This document shows positions 38,701 through 48,164 of a stretch of DNA of 64,000 nt, piece by piece. Source of the DNA: Fictibacillus enclensis. GTDB lineage: Bacteria; Bacillota; Bacilli; Bacillales; Fictibacillaceae. The notes below the pieces were generated by a model. It was not told the DNA's origin, searched no databases, and saw nothing but the letters and a program-made list of their open reading frames with translations. Numbering within the stretch: the stretch's first letter is position 1; each line of letters opens with the position of its first letter. The translations under genes and the position numbers were made by a program. The stretch spans positions 124,001 to 188,000 of the forward strand of contig NZ_KQ758619.1 of NCBI RefSeq assembly GCF_001457035.1, given 5' to 3'.

Positions 38701-39030
38701 ATGTACTATGAAATGAAAAAACATAACGGAGAGCTTCCGATTATCGGTGTGAATACGTACCTGAACCCTAACCCGCCGAAAGATGAAGAGTTTAACATGC
38801 AGCTGGCGAGGGCCACAAAAGAAGAAAAAGAGCAGCAAATCGCTCATTTAAATGATTTTAAACAGAAAAATGCAGACCGCTCGGAAGAGGCGCTTCGCAA
38901 GCTTCAAACAACCGCACTCAACGGCGGAAACATCTTTGAAGAACTGATGGAGACCGTCAAAGCAGCCTCCCTTGGCCAAATCACCAGTGCACTATATGAA
39001 GTAGGCGGCAAATACCGTAGAAATATGTAA
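35770..39030 (+). CDS. icmF: Fused isobutyryl-CoA mutase IcmF
   Basis: 1086 residues. N-terminal cobalamin-binding domain (about 13-145) with the DxH motif Asp23-His25 in SLFDGHDAS; a central MeaI GTPase domain with P-loop GTGGAGKSS (about 208-216), [18 protein letters not shown] and NKYE; and a C-terminal substrate-binding TIM barrel ([39 protein letters not shown]). It interconverts isobutyryl-CoA and n-butyryl-CoA using adenosylcobalamin, and IcmF also acts on isovaleryl/pivalyl-CoA. This would feed branched-chain acyl-CoAs into the beta-oxidation genes just upstream. Confidence 0.96.
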   Translation: MSSPEVYQPKNHIRFVTASSLFDGHDASINIMRRILQSSGAEVIHLGHNRSVDEVVSAAIQEDAQGIAISSYQGGHVEYFKYMIDLLKERGASHIKVFGGGGGVIIPPEIKELHSYGVTRLFSPEDGRINGLQGMINLMLQECDFQTVTEITDELEKLPEKESRAVARLITVAENSEMAPKETAATAEEVLQQVKTSQQNAPVLGITGTGGAGKSSLTDELVRRFVNEFEDKTVAIISIDPTKQKTGGALLGDRIRMNSIYNPRVYMRSLATRGSRSELSAAIRDALSIVKAAGYDLVIVETSGIGQGDAGIVDISDVSMYVMTSEFGAPSQLEKIDMIDYADLIAINKYERKGSEDALRDVRKQYQRSRQWFEKELDDMPVYGTIASQFNDQGTNTLFRALIETLNEKCSLSWQLKPLAEETVAKRNVIIPGERSQYLNDLVYTIRNYYKTMDEQVKYARKSYQLKGSIETIQEINSDGEVIPVLEETRRQVEENLLPFSKKTLENWPKLKEQYSGMEFVTKIRDKEIVTELTTKSLSGLNIPKVSLPKYEDWGEILKWTMKENVPGAFPYTAGVFPFKRKGEDPKRQFAGEGTPERTNRRFHYLSKDDDAKRLSTAFDSVTLYGEDPDYRPDIYGKVGESGVSICTLDDMKKLYDGFDLTAPSTSVSMTINGPAPIILAMFMNTAIEQQLRKFEEEHGRKPDEKELLDVKERTLASVRGTVQADILKEDQGQNTCIFSTEFALRMMGDIQQYFIDHNVRNYYSVSISGYHIAEAGANPITQLAFTLANGFTYVEYYLSRGMKIDDFAPNLSFFFSNGLDPEYAVIGRVARRIWATVMKNKYGANERSQKLKYHVQTSGRSLHAQEIDFNDIRTTLQALMALYDNCNSLHTNSYDEAITTPTEESVRRAMAIQLIITKELGLARNENSLQGSFIIEELTDLVEEAVLQEFERLNTRGGVLGSMETQYQRGKIQEESMYYEMKKHNGELPIIGVNTYLNPNPPKDEEFNMQLARATKEEKEQQIAHLNDFKQKNADRSEEALRKLQTTALNGGNIFEELMETVKAASLGQITSALYEVGGKYRRNM

Positions 39031-39040
39031 ACGAATATCG

Positions 39041-39078
39041 GAAAAAGAGGACAATAGCATCCTCTTTTTCTATTTTTT
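39041..39078 (+). terminator. Terminator of the acyl-CoA/icmF operon
   Basis: GAAAAAGAGGA pairs with TCCTCTTTTTC around an 8-nt loop, followed by ATTTTTTT. The remaining 150 bp before rpoE are AT-rich and hold its promoter region. Confidence 0.88.
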
Positions 39079-39228
39079 TAACCAGTTGCACTGATTTGGA
39101 AAAAAAGATATCATTCATCTAGCATATCCTTGGAAGATTTGTTTATAATGAAGAGTATAATTCTTCTAGAACTAAACGTATGCATCCATAATATAAATAG
39201 ATTTATTGATTTGAAAGGAAGTGCCAAC

Positions 39229-39801
39229 TTGAGTTTAATCAAAACGCGTTCAAAAGAAGAAATCATGGAAATGGCCATGGTTGAAATTGCTTTTGAAATT
39301 TTGAAAGAGGAAAAAGACACCATTTCTTTTTATGAGCTTGTACAGCGCATTAAAGATTTGAAAGGTATTTCTGACGCTGCAGTGCAGCGTCGTCTTTCTC
39401 ATTTTTATACGGATATGAACATCGATGGGCGATTTGTTTCACTTGGAGATAACAAGTGGGGCCTCAAAGCCTGGTATCCGATCGAAAGCAGTGAGGAAGA
39501 ACTGGGGAATACAAACAAGCCGACCAAGCGCAAAAAAGTCGTTGCTGAAGATGAGGACTTCGATGAATACGATGAAGATTTCGAAGATGAAGACTTTGAT
39601 GCACTTGAGGTGGATGATGAGTTTGCCAAAGCAAGCAGCAGCGATGACGACGATGAAGATGAAGATGAAGACTTGGATGAGGGCTTCGGCGATATCGCAG
39701 ACAGCGATGAAGAGCTGGATGAAGATATAGAGGACGAGGAAGACCAAGCCGCTGAAGAGGAATTATACGAAGTAGAAGAGGAAGACGAAGAAGACCGCTA
39801 G
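39229..39801 (+). CDS. rpoE: RNA polymerase delta subunit
   Basis: 190 residues. N-terminal HARE-HTH domain (about 1-90: EIMEMAMVEIAFEILKEEK ... FYTDMNIDGRFVSLGDNKWGLKAWYPIE) and an extremely acidic, disordered C-terminal half of Asp/Glu repeats, the hallmark of delta. It binds core RNA polymerase and speeds recycling and promoter selectivity in Gram-positive bacteria. A TTG at 39229 after GAAAGGAAG is chosen; upstream ATGs add an unrelated leader. Directly before pyrG as in B. subtilis. Confidence 0.93.
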   Translation: MSLIKTRSKEEIMEMAMVEIAFEILKEEKDTISFYELVQRIKDLKGISDAAVQRRLSHFYTDMNIDGRFVSLGDNKWGLKAWYPIESSEEELGNTNKPTKRKKVVAEDEDFDEYDEDFEDEDFDALEVDDEFAKASSSDDDDEDEDEDLDEGFGDIADSDEELDEDIEDEEDQAAEEELYEVEEEDEEDR

Positions 39802-39808
39802 TTAGCAG

Positions 39809-39842
39809 AACCGGCTGTGCAGATGCACGCCGGTTTCCTTTA
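39809..39842 (+). terminator. Hairpin terminator after rpoE
   Basis: AACCGGC-T-GTGCA-GA-TGCAC-GCCGGTT, a near-perfect stem; the following T-run is interrupted (TTCCTTTATTA). Confidence 0.6.
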
Positions 39843-39849
39843 TTAGTTC

Positions 39850-39886
39850 TTGACAAGTTTCGCGAAAGCCGATAGAATCATTTTTG
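39850..39886 (+). promoter_or_regulatory. pyrG promoter with GGGCT start site
   Basis: TTGACA (39850-39855), exactly 17 bp, TAGAAT (39873-39878), then a start region GGGCT beginning at 39886. In B. subtilis pyrG a GGGC start allows extra Gs to be added to the transcript when CTP is low. Confidence 0.8.
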
Positions 39887-39923
39887 GGCTAAACGTATAT
39901 ATAATTCGATTATTGCAGATAAA

Positions 39924-39973
39924 AACAAAAGTGCCCCCATTAATTGGGGAGGAGTCACTTTTGTTTTTTTTAT
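39924..39973 (+). promoter_or_regulatory. pyrG leader attenuator
   Basis: AACAAAAGTG (39924-39933) pairs with CACTTTTGTT (39956-39965), with inner CCCCC/GGGG, followed by a long T-run. It lies in the pyrG leader, 38 nt after the start site and about 95 bp before the gene. The five Cs in the rising arm can pair with a poly(G) 5' end made by reiterative transcription, which would prevent the hairpin; this is the CTP-sensing mechanism known for B. subtilis pyrG. Confidence 0.75.
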
Positions 39974-40063
39974 TTTATAGCTTCTTTTTTTCTTATTCGT
40001 TTATTCTGCTTGAAACAGAGGCGGAGGGAAATACTTACTAGTGATTATCCAGAGGGGGAATAA

Positions 40064-41668
<1,605 letters not shown>

Positions 41669-41681
41669 GAAATCGTATACG

Positions 41682-41718
41682 AAAAACCCCCGGCTAATTC
41701 GGAGCCGGGGGTTTTTTA
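41682..41718 (+). terminator. Terminator of pyrG
   Basis: AAAACCCCCGGCT pairs with AGCCGGGGGTTTT, then Ts. Confidence 0.9.
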
Positions 41719-41735
41719 TCTGTTGATCAGCCCGT

Positions 41736-41850
41736 TGGCCCTTTGGAGGTAAGCTGCAGTTTTTTGAGAGGGGAAACTGCAGTGGGTAAAGGGCCACGTG
41801 CTTCGGTTGTGCCAACCTGCTTGGTGAATCCTGTTGCAGGCACGAGTTTC
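41736..41850. other. Nested inverted repeats between pyrG and ywjG; candidate structured RNA
   Basis: Outer stem TGGCCCTTT (41736-41744) with AAAGGGCCA (41788-41796) and inner stem CTGCAGTTT (41754-41762) with AAACTGCAG (41774-41782), both perfect 9-mers with an internal loop between them. A further stem GTGCC/GGCAC with CCTGC/GCAGG follows (about 41810-41842). A 30-codon GTG frame (41782-41874) with a GAGAGGGG ribosome site overlaps, but I do not recognise the peptide. The 326-bp gap 41669-41994 otherwise holds terminators only. Confidence 0.4.
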
Positions 41851-41904
41851 GGTGGAGTTTGTATGAGGTTATGACTTATGAGGAAACAAAGGTGCCATAA
41901 ACAA

Positions 41905-41942
41905 AAGGGCTGGGGAAGTTTAGGACCTTAGTCCCACCTCTA
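41905..41942 (-). terminator. Possible terminator of ywjG
   Basis: On the minus strand GGTGGG pairs with CCCA-CC (one bulge) near GGGACTAAGGTCCT, then CTTTTG. Weak T-run. Confidence 0.4.
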
Positions 41943-41994
41943 TTCAAAATTTCGCGAATAAGCGACAATATCCTTCAAAGTTTTTAAAATTTTT

Positions 41995-42522
41995 TTATTC
42001 ATACTCCTCCAATATTTCTTTTGCAGTCAAACAGATCACATGGTAAGCAAAAAGGCCTGCCATGGCAGAGGGAATGCCGGAACGTCCGCCATTTTCAAAA
42101 GGAACGAGTCCGCCTCTCAAATGTAAAGGAATATAGGAATCCCATTCCTCTTCTTGGGGTGCTCCCTCTTTTTTTCGGGTGGCAAGAAGGATGACAGGAG
42201 TTTCTGTCTGGTCTTTCACTTTACGTATAAGACCAAGCAGTCCCTCATCTTCCCGAAAGCCTGTTGCTGCAATGACAATATCTGTACTTGTCAACTCAGG
42301 AATATCCGTATCTGATAGCTCTTTGGCAGCAGGAAAAGCTTCAGCTCCGTTCAATCCTTCAGCAGCGATTGCTTTCATCTCATCTTTTGTCGCAAAATAA
42401 ACGGTACCCCGGGTGATTAGGGTCTGGGCAAGTAAACGCGCTGCATCTTCAATCGCATACTCGCTTTCTTGCTGTATTTTTGTGAATATACCATTAAGCT
42501 GGGTCGAAAATATTTTTTGCAT
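41995..42522 (-). CDS. ywjG: DUF2529 family protein YwjG
   Basis: 175 residues. SIS-like/Rossmann pattern: IEDAARLLAQTLITRGTVYFA, ELTSTDIVIAATGFREDEGLLGLIRKVKDQTETPVILLATRK, NGGRSGIPSAMAGLFAYHVICL, as in DUF2529/YwjG. Function unknown; the fold suggests sugar-phosphate or nucleotide binding. It is on the opposite strand between pyrG and spo0F, the same place as in B. subtilis. ATG after AAGGAGAT. Confidence 0.88.
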   Translation of the reverse strand: MQKIFSTQLNGIFTKIQQESEYAIEDAARLLAQTLITRGTVYFATKDEMKAIAAEGLNGAEAFPAAKELSDTDIPELTSTDIVIAATGFREDEGLLGLIRKVKDQTETPVILLATRKKEGAPQEEEWDSYIPLHLRGGLVPFENGGRSGIPSAMAGLFAYHVICLTAKEILEEYE

Positions 42523-42593
42523 AAAATCTCCTTTTTACAGGTTTTTGTATGAATGTAGTATATCTCATTCATTTTTTTATTTCACTTCAAGCA

Positions 42594-42622
42594 GCAGGAA
42601 TTTGGCAAACCTTGCCGAATAA
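42594..42622 (+). promoter_or_regulatory. SigH-type promoter of spo0F with overlapping 0A box
   Basis: GCAGGAATT (42594-42602), 11 bp, then GCCGAATAA (42614-42622), fitting the SigH rule RnAGGAwWW-N11/12-RnnGAATww. TGCCGAA (42613-42619) matches the Spo0A box TGNCGAA and overlaps the -10. B. subtilis spo0F is likewise transcribed by SigH and bound by Spo0A. Confidence 0.65.
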
Positions 42623-42670
42623 GGTTTAGAATAAGAATGTTGAACGAAAAATAAGGCAGAGGTGAGCAGG

Positions 42671-43039
42671 TTGGGTAAAATACTAATTGTTGATGACCAG
42701 TACGGGATTCGAATTCTTCTTAATGAAATTTTTCAAAAGGAAGGGTATCAGACATTTCAGGCAGCAAATGGCGTGCAAGCTTTGGCGATCGTTCATAAAG
42801 AAAGTCCTGATCTCGTGATTTTGGATATGAAAATTCCGGGAATGGATGGGTTGGAAATTCTTCGCAGAGTTAAAAAGCTGGATGCTTCCATACAAGTCAT
42901 CATCATGACAGCATACGGTGAGCTGGACATGATCCATGAAGCGATCAAGCTTGGGGCAATTACTCACTTTGCAAAGCCGTTTGACATTGATGAGATCCGG
43001 GCAGCTGTAAGGAAAGAATTACCAATTAATGCTGGGTAA
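42671..43039 (+). CDS. spo0F: Sporulation phosphorelay response regulator Spo0F
   Basis: 122 residues, a stand-alone receiver domain very close to B. subtilis Spo0F. Acidic pair Asp8-Asp9, phosphorylated Asp52 in [13 protein letters not shown], Thr in IIMTAYGEL and Lys in FAKPFDI. It takes phosphate from Kin-type kinases and passes it to Spo0B. A TTG at 42671 fits the AGAGGTGAG ribosome site; an in-frame GTG at 42662 overlaps that site. Two orphan PAS kinases elsewhere in this window are plausible donors. Confidence 0.95.
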   Translation: MGKILIVDDQYGIRILLNEIFQKEGYQTFQAANGVQALAIVHKESPDLVILDMKIPGMDGLEILRRVKKLDASIQVIIMTAYGELDMIHEAIKLGAITHFAKPFDIDEIRAAVRKELPINAG

Positions 43040-43111
43040 TACAAAATTCGTTTAAACATTGACATATCGGCAATGGTAGCGCTTGCACGCAAAAAGCCTG
43101 ATTTATTGCGG

Positions 43112-43139
43112 TTTTCAAGCGCTATTGGTATGCTATAAT
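43112..43139 (+). promoter_or_regulatory. Likely fbaA promoter
   Basis: TTTTCA (43112-43117), 16 bp, then extended -10 TGC-TATAAT (TATAAT 43134-43139). About 110-nt leader before fbaA with no recognisable riboswitch. Confidence 0.5.
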
Positions 43140-43247
43140 GGATTTGAAAATATACTATGCATGTTTAACATATGGCATTTTCGGAAAGTGAACGAAGATG
43201 GTTCTTTTCCGTTTTTTTGTGCCAAAAGCAAAGGGAGGACATGAAAG

Positions 43248-44111
43248 ATGCCTTTAGTTTCAATGAAGGAAATGCTCGAAAAAGGAAAAGCCGAAGGATA
43301 TGCAGTCGGTCAATTCAACATCAACAACCTTGAATTTACCCAAGCGATCCTAAAAGCTGCTCAAGAAGAAAACTCTCCAGTTATTCTTGGGGTATCAGAA
43401 GGTGCTGCTCGTTACATGGGTGGTTTTAAGCTTGTTGTCAGCATGGTTAAAGCACTCATGGAAGAATATAAAATGACCGTTCCGGTTGCTATCCATCTTG
43501 ACCATGGTTCCAGCTACCAAAAATGCGCAGAAGCAATTCACGCTGGATTTACTTCTGTCATGATCGACGGATCTCACTTCCCATTGGAAGAAAACATCGA
43601 ATTAACTAAAAAAGTAGTTGAGCTTGCTCACTTCCACGGCGTATCTGTTGAAGCAGAACTTGGCCGCATCGGCGGACAGGAAGACGACCTTGTGGTGGAT
43701 GATGCTGAAGCTGCTTATGCTATTCCTTCTGAATGTGACCAGCTTGTTCGTGAGACTGGTGTGGACTGCTTTGCTCCTGCACTTGGAAGTGTACATGGCC
43801 CTTACAAAGGGGAACCAAATCTTGGTTTTGACCGCATGAAAGAAGTTAACGAATTGACTGGTGTGCCTCTTGTGCTTCACGGCGGGACAGGCATCCCAAC
43901 CCATGATATCCAAAAAGCGATTTCTTTGGGAACAGCAAAAATTAATGTAAACACTGAAAACCAAATTGCGTCTTTCAATGCAGTAAAAGAATTTATTGCT
44001 GCTAACCCAGACAAATACGATCCTCGTAAATACCTTACTGCAGCCCGTGATGCGATCCAGGAAACAGTTAAAGGTAAAATGCGCGAGTTCGGTTCTTCAA
44101 ACAAGGCGTAA
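43248..44111 (+). CDS. fbaA: Class II fructose-bisphosphate aldolase
   Basis: 287 residues. Zinc ligands lie in [10 protein letters not shown] (His), [10 protein letters not shown] (Glu), SVHGPYK (His) and LHGGTGIP (His); catalytic Asp is in LDHG. It cleaves fructose-1,6-bisphosphate to DHAP and glyceraldehyde-3-phosphate, working in both glycolysis and gluconeogenesis, with glpX 2.8 kb downstream for the latter. ATG after AAAGGGAGGAC. Followed by tal, the conserved order. Confidence 0.96.
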   Translation: MPLVSMKEMLEKGKAEGYAVGQFNINNLEFTQAILKAAQEENSPVILGVSEGAARYMGGFKLVVSMVKALMEEYKMTVPVAIHLDHGSSYQKCAEAIHAGFTSVMIDGSHFPLEENIELTKKVVELAHFHGVSVEAELGRIGGQEDDLVVDDAEAAYAIPSECDQLVRETGVDCFAPALGSVHGPYKGEPNLGFDRMKEVNELTGVPLVLHGGTGIPTHDIQKAISLGTAKINVNTENQIASFNAVKEFIAANPDKYDPRKYLTAARDAIQETVKGKMREFGSSNKA

Positions 44112-44161
44112 GTAATATACAGAAGCAAAAAAAGGTATTCGCTTTTTTTGCTGACTGCTAT

Positions 44162-44194
44162 GAAACCGCCTATACATGATAGGCGGTTTCATTT
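44162..44194 (+). terminator. Terminator of fbaA
   Basis: GAAACCGCCTA pairs with TAGGCGGTTTC, then ATTT; the T-run is short. Confidence 0.75.
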
Positions 44195-44313
44195 ACAATA
44201 AAAAGTGTTAAAAGCATTAAATTCGGGTATGAAAGTTGTTGTGTGGAAAAGACTAAAGAAGATTTTAGACTAACGTCTGCCCAACACTTAAATTTTTAGG
44301 AGTGAATTAAATC

Positions 44314-44964
44314 ATGAAATTTTTTATTGATACAGCAAATATTGATGAAATCCGGGAAGCACATGACCTTGGTATTTTATCCGGGGTTACAACCAACCCG
44401 ACACTTGTAGCAAAAGAAGGCGTGGATTTCCACAGCCGAATCAAAGAAATTGCTGAGCTTGTTCCGGGTTCTGTAAGTGCGGAAGTCGTATCCTTAAATG
44501 CTGAGGAAATGGTTGCAGAAGGTAAAGAGCTTGCTGCAATTGCTCCAAACGTTACTGTTAAAGTGCCGATGACGACTGAAGGTCTAAAAGCAGTAAAAGC
44601 TTTCAGCGACATGAACATCAAAACAAACGTTACATTGATCTTCAACGCAAACCAGGCATTGCTTGCAGCACGAGCTGGAGCAACTTATGTATCACCATTC
44701 CTTGGAAGACTCGATGATATTGGTCAGGATGGATTGAAGCTGATTACTGAGATCTCAGAAATCTTCGCGATTCATGAACTTCCGACCCAGATCATCGCTG
44801 CATCCGTTCGTCACCCGATCCATGTAACTCAAGCGGCTCTTGGCGGTGCACATATCGCTACAATCCCGCTTAAAGTTATTAAGAGCCTCACTAACCACCC
44901 ATTAACAGATCAGGGTATAGAGCGTTTCCTTAGCGATTGGGAAGCTGTTAAAAACCGCGGATAG
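44314..44964 (+). CDS. tal: Transaldolase (fructose-6-phosphate aldolase type)
   Basis: 216 residues, the short TalA/FSA subfamily. [14 protein letters not shown] and [13 protein letters not shown] at the N-terminus; Schiff-base Lys in [28 protein letters not shown] region with the upstream TVKVPMT. Nonoxidative pentose phosphate pathway, moving a dihydroxyacetone unit between sugar phosphates. Corresponds to B. subtilis ywjH. ATG after AGGAGTG. Confidence 0.94.
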   Translation: MKFFIDTANIDEIREAHDLGILSGVTTNPTLVAKEGVDFHSRIKEIAELVPGSVSAEVVSLNAEEMVAEGKELAAIAPNVTVKVPMTTEGLKAVKAFSDMNIKTNVTLIFNANQALLAARAGATYVSPFLGRLDDIGQDGLKLITEISEIFAIHELPTQIIAASVRHPIHVTQAALGGAHIATIPLKVIKSLTNHPLTDQGIERFLSDWEAVKNRG

Positions 44965-44982
44965 ATCTGAATAAGACCTATA

Positions 44983-45013
44983 CAAGCACCACCTTTTGTG
45001 GTGCTTGTTTTTG
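44983..45013 (+). terminator. Terminator of tal
   Basis: CAAGCACCAC pairs with GTGGTGCTTG around a 5-nt loop, then TTTTTGG. Confidence 0.85.
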
Positions 45014-45119
45014 GTTTTTTCCATTAAATGAGATTTAATTAGCATGATATTCCAGTTGTCCGAGAATACTACAACAAAAGACCACCGTCAGATATGCTTG
45101 ATGGAGAAGGGAGCAGACC

Positions 45120-46412
45120 ATGGAACAAAAGCTTATGATAGAAGGGGGTTATCCCCTAGAAGGAACCGTTCATATCAGCGGAGCCAAAAACAGTGCAGTC
45201 GCGTTAATCCCAGCTACCATTCTTGCAGAATCCCAAGTCATCATAGATCAGCTGCCTAATATATCAGATGTTCACTTACTTAGAGCATTGCTTGAAGAAA
45301 TCGGCGGTGAAGCCGAACTCGATGAGAATAATACATTAACGGTCAATCCGGAAAAAATGATTGCCATGCCATTGCCCAATGGCAAGGTAAAGAAGCTGAG
45401 GGCTTCTTATTATTTGATGGGTGCGATGCTGGGCCGGTTTAAAAAAGCGGTTATCGGCCTGCCTGGAGGATGCAACCTGGGGCCAAGACCGATTGACCAG
45501 CATATTAAAGGTTTTGAAGCATTGGGCGCAAAAGTGACCAATGAACAAGGAGCCATCTACCTACGTGCAGATGAACTTATTGGAGCACGAATCTATTTAG
45601 ATGTGGTGAGTGTTGGCGCAACGATTAATATTATGCTGGCGGCTGTAAGGGCCAAAGGACAGACGATTATTGAGAATGCGGCTAAGGAACCGGAAATTAT
45701 CGATGTGGCCACTCTGCTTACAAGCATGGGAGCCAAAATAAAAGGTGCGGGTACAGATGTAATCCGGATCGATGGTGTCGATCACCTGCATGGCTGCCGC
45801 CATTCCATTATTCCGGACCGCATTGAGGCAGGCACTTACATGATCCTGGCTGCAGCAGTCGGCCAGCAGGTTGTTATAGACAATGTCATTCCTCTGCATT
45901 TGGAATCATTGATTGCCAAACTTCGCGAAATGGGTATACAGATTGAAACGAAAGACGATCAGGTTCTGATTCATAGCAGTAAAGGGCCGTTGAAAAGTGT
46001 CGACATTAAAACGCTGGTCTATCCTGGTTTCCCTACGGATCTTCAACAGCCGTTCACTTCGCTCCTTACTAAGGCTGAAGGAACAAGCCTTGTAACGGAT
46101 ACGATTTATTCTGCACGATTTAAGCATATTGATGAATTGCGAAGAATGGGTGCGAATGTAAAAGTAGAAGGCCGGTCTGCCATTATTAATGGACAAGCCC
46201 GTCTTGAGGGAGCGAAGGTAAAAGCCAGCGACCTGAGAGCGGGAGCTGCCCTTGTGGTTGCAGGCCTCATGGCGGAAGGCATCACAGAGGTTTCCGGACT
46301 TGAACATATCGACCGCGGTTATGAGTCTCTTGTTGATAAGCTGGTTGGACTCGGTGCGAAAATTTGGCGCGAGAATCTTGATATCGAGGAACTTGAAGAA
46401 GTCGAAAAATAA
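45120..46412 (+). CDS. murA2: UDP-GlcNAc 1-carboxyvinyltransferase 2
   Basis: 430 residues of the EPSP synthase fold. It adds enolpyruvate to UDP-GlcNAc, the first committed step of peptidoglycan synthesis. [13 protein letters not shown] holds the conserved Lys-Asn pair; the fosfomycin-binding Cys lies in [31 protein letters not shown] is the C-terminal family block. By position between tal and glpX it is the second Bacillus paralogue (murAB/murZ). Confidence 0.95.
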   Translation: MEQKLMIEGGYPLEGTVHISGAKNSAVALIPATILAESQVIIDQLPNISDVHLLRALLEEIGGEAELDENNTLTVNPEKMIAMPLPNGKVKKLRASYYLMGAMLGRFKKAVIGLPGGCNLGPRPIDQHIKGFEALGAKVTNEQGAIYLRADELIGARIYLDVVSVGATINIMLAAVRAKGQTIIENAAKEPEIIDVATLLTSMGAKIKGAGTDVIRIDGVDHLHGCRHSIIPDRIEAGTYMILAAAVGQQVVIDNVIPLHLESLIAKLREMGIQIETKDDQVLIHSSKGPLKSVDIKTLVYPGFPTDLQQPFTSLLTKAEGTSLVTDTIYSARFKHIDELRRMGANVKVEGRSAIINGQARLEGAKVKASDLRAGAALVVAGLMAEGITEVSGLEHIDRGYESLVDKLVGLGAKIWRENLDIEELEEVEK

Positions 46413-46475
46413 GGGCGGATTTCGGTCGAAATTCCGTCCTGCACTGTTATTTGTCTCAGGCCGTTCAATCTCTAA
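46413..46475 (+). other. murA2-repeat junction with weak hairpin
   Basis: GGCGGATTTCG can pair imperfectly with CGAAATTCCGTCC (about 46415-46440) as a weak terminator of murA2. The sequence then runs into a degenerate right arm (TCTCT...) of a lost repeat unit. Confidence 0.4.
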
Positions 46476-46507
46476 CCGTTCACTTCAGCATTTCTTTGTC
46501 CAGCTTC

Positions 46508-46603
46508 AGTGAACAGAGACTCGGTCATTTCACTCTTTCACGCAACACAAAAAGCGTGTTGATGTTCAAGAGTTCCAATGCCGTTCGTCTCTATCCGTTC
46601 ACT
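46508..46603 (-). ncRNA. Repeat unit 1 stem-loop (candidate structured RNA)
   Basis: Five stacked helices as listed for the array. Minus strand is assigned because, across units, the three isolated non-compensated changes become G-U pairs on the minus strand and C-A mismatches on the plus strand. No promoter was identified. Confidence 0.5.
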
Positions 46604-46626
46604 TCAGCATTTCTTTGTTCAGCTTC

Positions 46627-46722
46627 AATGGCCAAAAGCTCGATTGTTTCACTCTCTCACAAAATACAAAAAGCGTATTTGTGTTCAAGAGTTCCAACAC
46701 TTCTTGCTTTTGAGCGGCCATC
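46627..46722 (-). ncRNA. Repeat unit 2 stem-loop (covarying variant)
   Basis: Arms become ATGGCC/GGCCAT, AAAAGC/GCTTTT (4-nt bulge kept), TGTT/AACA, ACTCT/AGAGT and AAATAC/GTATTT; loop AAAAAGC is unchanged. Compared with unit 1, paired bases change together at three positions in helix 1, three in helix 2, two in helix 3 and two in the terminal helix. Confidence 0.55.
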
Positions 46723-46745
46723 TCAGCATTTCATTGTCCAGCTTC

Positions 46746-46841
46746 AGTGAACAGAGACTCGGTCATTTCACTCTTTCACGCAACACAAAAAGCGTGTTGA
46801 TGTTCAAGAGTTCCAATGCCATTCGTCTCTATCCGTTCACT
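46746..46841 (-). ncRNA. Repeat unit 3 stem-loop
   Basis: Almost identical to unit 1. One change inside the stem (G to A at 46821 on plus) makes a G-U pair on the minus strand. Confidence 0.5.
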
Positions 46842-46890
46842 TCAGCATTTCAAATTACTGTAAGCGTTTAACAAGGGGGATAATTTTACA

Positions 46891-47859
46891 ATGGAACGTA
46901 GTTTATCAATGGAACTAGTACGTGTAACAGAAGCTGCTGCACTCGCTTCCGCCCGATGGATGGGACGGGGTGTCAAGGATGAGGCAGATGATGCAGCAAC
47001 AACAGCCATGCGGGATGTTTTTGATACAGTCCCTATGAAGGGAACGGTTGTTATTGGAGAGGGAGAAATGGATGAAGCTCCAATGCTGTATATCGGTGAA
47101 AAACTAGGTACGGGTTATGGACCGCGTGTGGATGTGGCCGTTGACCCACTGGAAGGAACAAACATTGTGGCTTCCGGTACCTGGAATGCGCTGGCTGTTT
47201 TGGCTGTAGCAGACCATGGAAACCTGCTGCATGCACCGGATATGTATATGGATAAGATTGCAGTGGGTCCTGAAGCTGTGGGGATGATTGACATCAATGC
47301 CCCAACCATCGACAACTTGAGAGCGGTAGCGAAAGCCCGTAATAAGGATGTCGAGGATTTGGTGGCCATCGTTCTAAACCGTCCACGACATGAAAAAGTC
47401 ATTCAGGAAATCAGAGAAGCGGGAGCAAGGATCAAGCTGATTTCCGACGGCGATGTCGCCGCGGCCATTAATACGGCGTTTGAAGGAACAGGTGTTGATA
47501 TTTTATTCGGTTCCGGAGGTGCACCTGAAGGAGTTATCGCTGCTGTCGCGCTTAAATGCCTTGGTGGAGAATTGCAAGGCAAATTGCTCCCTCAGGATGA
47601 AGCAGAGCTGGAGCGTTGCCGGAAAATGGGGATTACTGACATTGATAAGGTACTCCGCATGGAAGACCTCGTAAAGGGCGATGATGCGATATTTGCTGCA
47701 ACGGGTGTAACGGACGGGGAGCTTTTAAAAGGCGTCCAGTTTAAAGGAACCGTCGGAACAACACATTCCGTTGTTATGCGTGCAAAATCGGGTACCGTCC
47801 GCTTTATTGATGGCAGACACAGTCTCAAAAAGAAACCAGACCTTGTTATAAAACCATAA
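46891..47859 (+). CDS. glpX: Class II fructose-1,6-bisphosphatase
   Basis: 322 residues of the GlpX family. Metal and substrate motifs: [46 protein letters not shown] (the inositol phosphatase-like DPLEGT) and [10 protein letters not shown]. Dephosphorylates fructose-1,6-bisphosphate in gluconeogenesis. Corresponds to B. subtilis ywjI, next to murAB and rho. ATG after AAGGGGGAT; the repeat array ends about 45 bp upstream. Confidence 0.95.
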   Translation: MERSLSMELVRVTEAAALASARWMGRGVKDEADDAATTAMRDVFDTVPMKGTVVIGEGEMDEAPMLYIGEKLGTGYGPRVDVAVDPLEGTNIVASGTWNALAVLAVADHGNLLHAPDMYMDKIAVGPEAVGMIDINAPTIDNLRAVAKARNKDVEDLVAIVLNRPRHEKVIQEIREAGARIKLISDGDVAAAINTAFEGTGVDILFGSGGAPEGVIAAVALKCLGGELQGKLLPQDEAELERCRKMGITDIDKVLRMEDLVKGDDAIFAATGVTDGELLKGVQFKGTVGTTHSVVMRAKSGTVRFIDGRHSLKKKPDLVIKP

Positions 47860-47876
47860 ACATTGCAAAAAACGTC

Positions 47877-47944
47877 GGCGCTTTTGGAGCCTCTGCACAC
47901 TAACTTCTATAAAGATGTGCAGAGGAAAGCGTCCGGCATTTTTG
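47877..47944 (+). terminator. Large terminator hairpin after glpX
   Basis: CCTCTGCACA (47890-47899) pairs with TGTGCAGAGG (47916-47925), with outer CGCTTT/AAAGCG, then ATTTTT. The remaining 220 bp to rho are AT-rich, with a TTGATT...TAAAAT promoter-like pair near 47975-48002 and nothing else I can name. Confidence 0.75.
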
Positions 47945-48164
47945 CTTTTTGCGGTGTTCTTCTTTATTGGACTTGATTAAAGTCAGTATTTGTGGTTAAA
48001 ATATGAAGTATTGTATTTATTCATAGATTTTAATTATCCACTTTCGGTTATTACTTCAAAATGTATCCTTCCAACCCTTCATTTCCGTTGCCCTGTTCTT
48101 TCAATTAAACGATCAAAAACAGGAAATAAACGATTGAGAAAATAGAATAAAGTGTGGTGTCAAA

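Larger units (their letters stand above)
46476..46860. repeat. 119-bp tandem repeat array with conserved, covarying stem-loops
   Basis: Three full units and flanking part-units with an exact 119-bp period (CACTTCAGCA-type marker at 46481, 46600, 46719 and 46838). Each unit is a 96-nt imperfect hairpin (46508-46603, 46627-46722, 46746-46841) plus a 23-nt conserved linker. Stems in unit 1: AGTGAAC/GTTCACT, AGAGAC/GTCTCT (4-nt bulge between), CATT/AATG, ACTCTT/AAGAGT and CAACAC/GTGTTG capped by loop AAAAAGC. Unit 2 keeps the pairing while changing both bases at about ten pairs. Not coding: the period is not a multiple of three. Confidence 0.85.

Noticed and set aside
37987-38847. 286-codon minus-strand frame within icmF
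   Set aside because: Shadow of the IcmF coding strand; no start signal.
39439-39856. Minus-strand frames opposite the acidic tail of rpoE
   Set aside because: Produced by the repetitive GAT/GAA codons of the delta subunit tail read backwards.
46476-46860. CRISPR array
   Set aside because: Units are 119 bp with no alternation of short repeat and unique spacer, and no cas genes are in the window.
46451-46871. Open reading frames of 86-99 codons through the 119-bp repeats
   Set aside because: The period is not a multiple of three, so the frames shift from unit to unit; the changes follow base pairing, not codon positions; no ribosome site.
46859-46872. cre site before glpX (TGTAAGCGTTTAAC)
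   Set aside because: Two mismatches at the most constrained end of the consensus and a position at the ribosome site; too weak to list.
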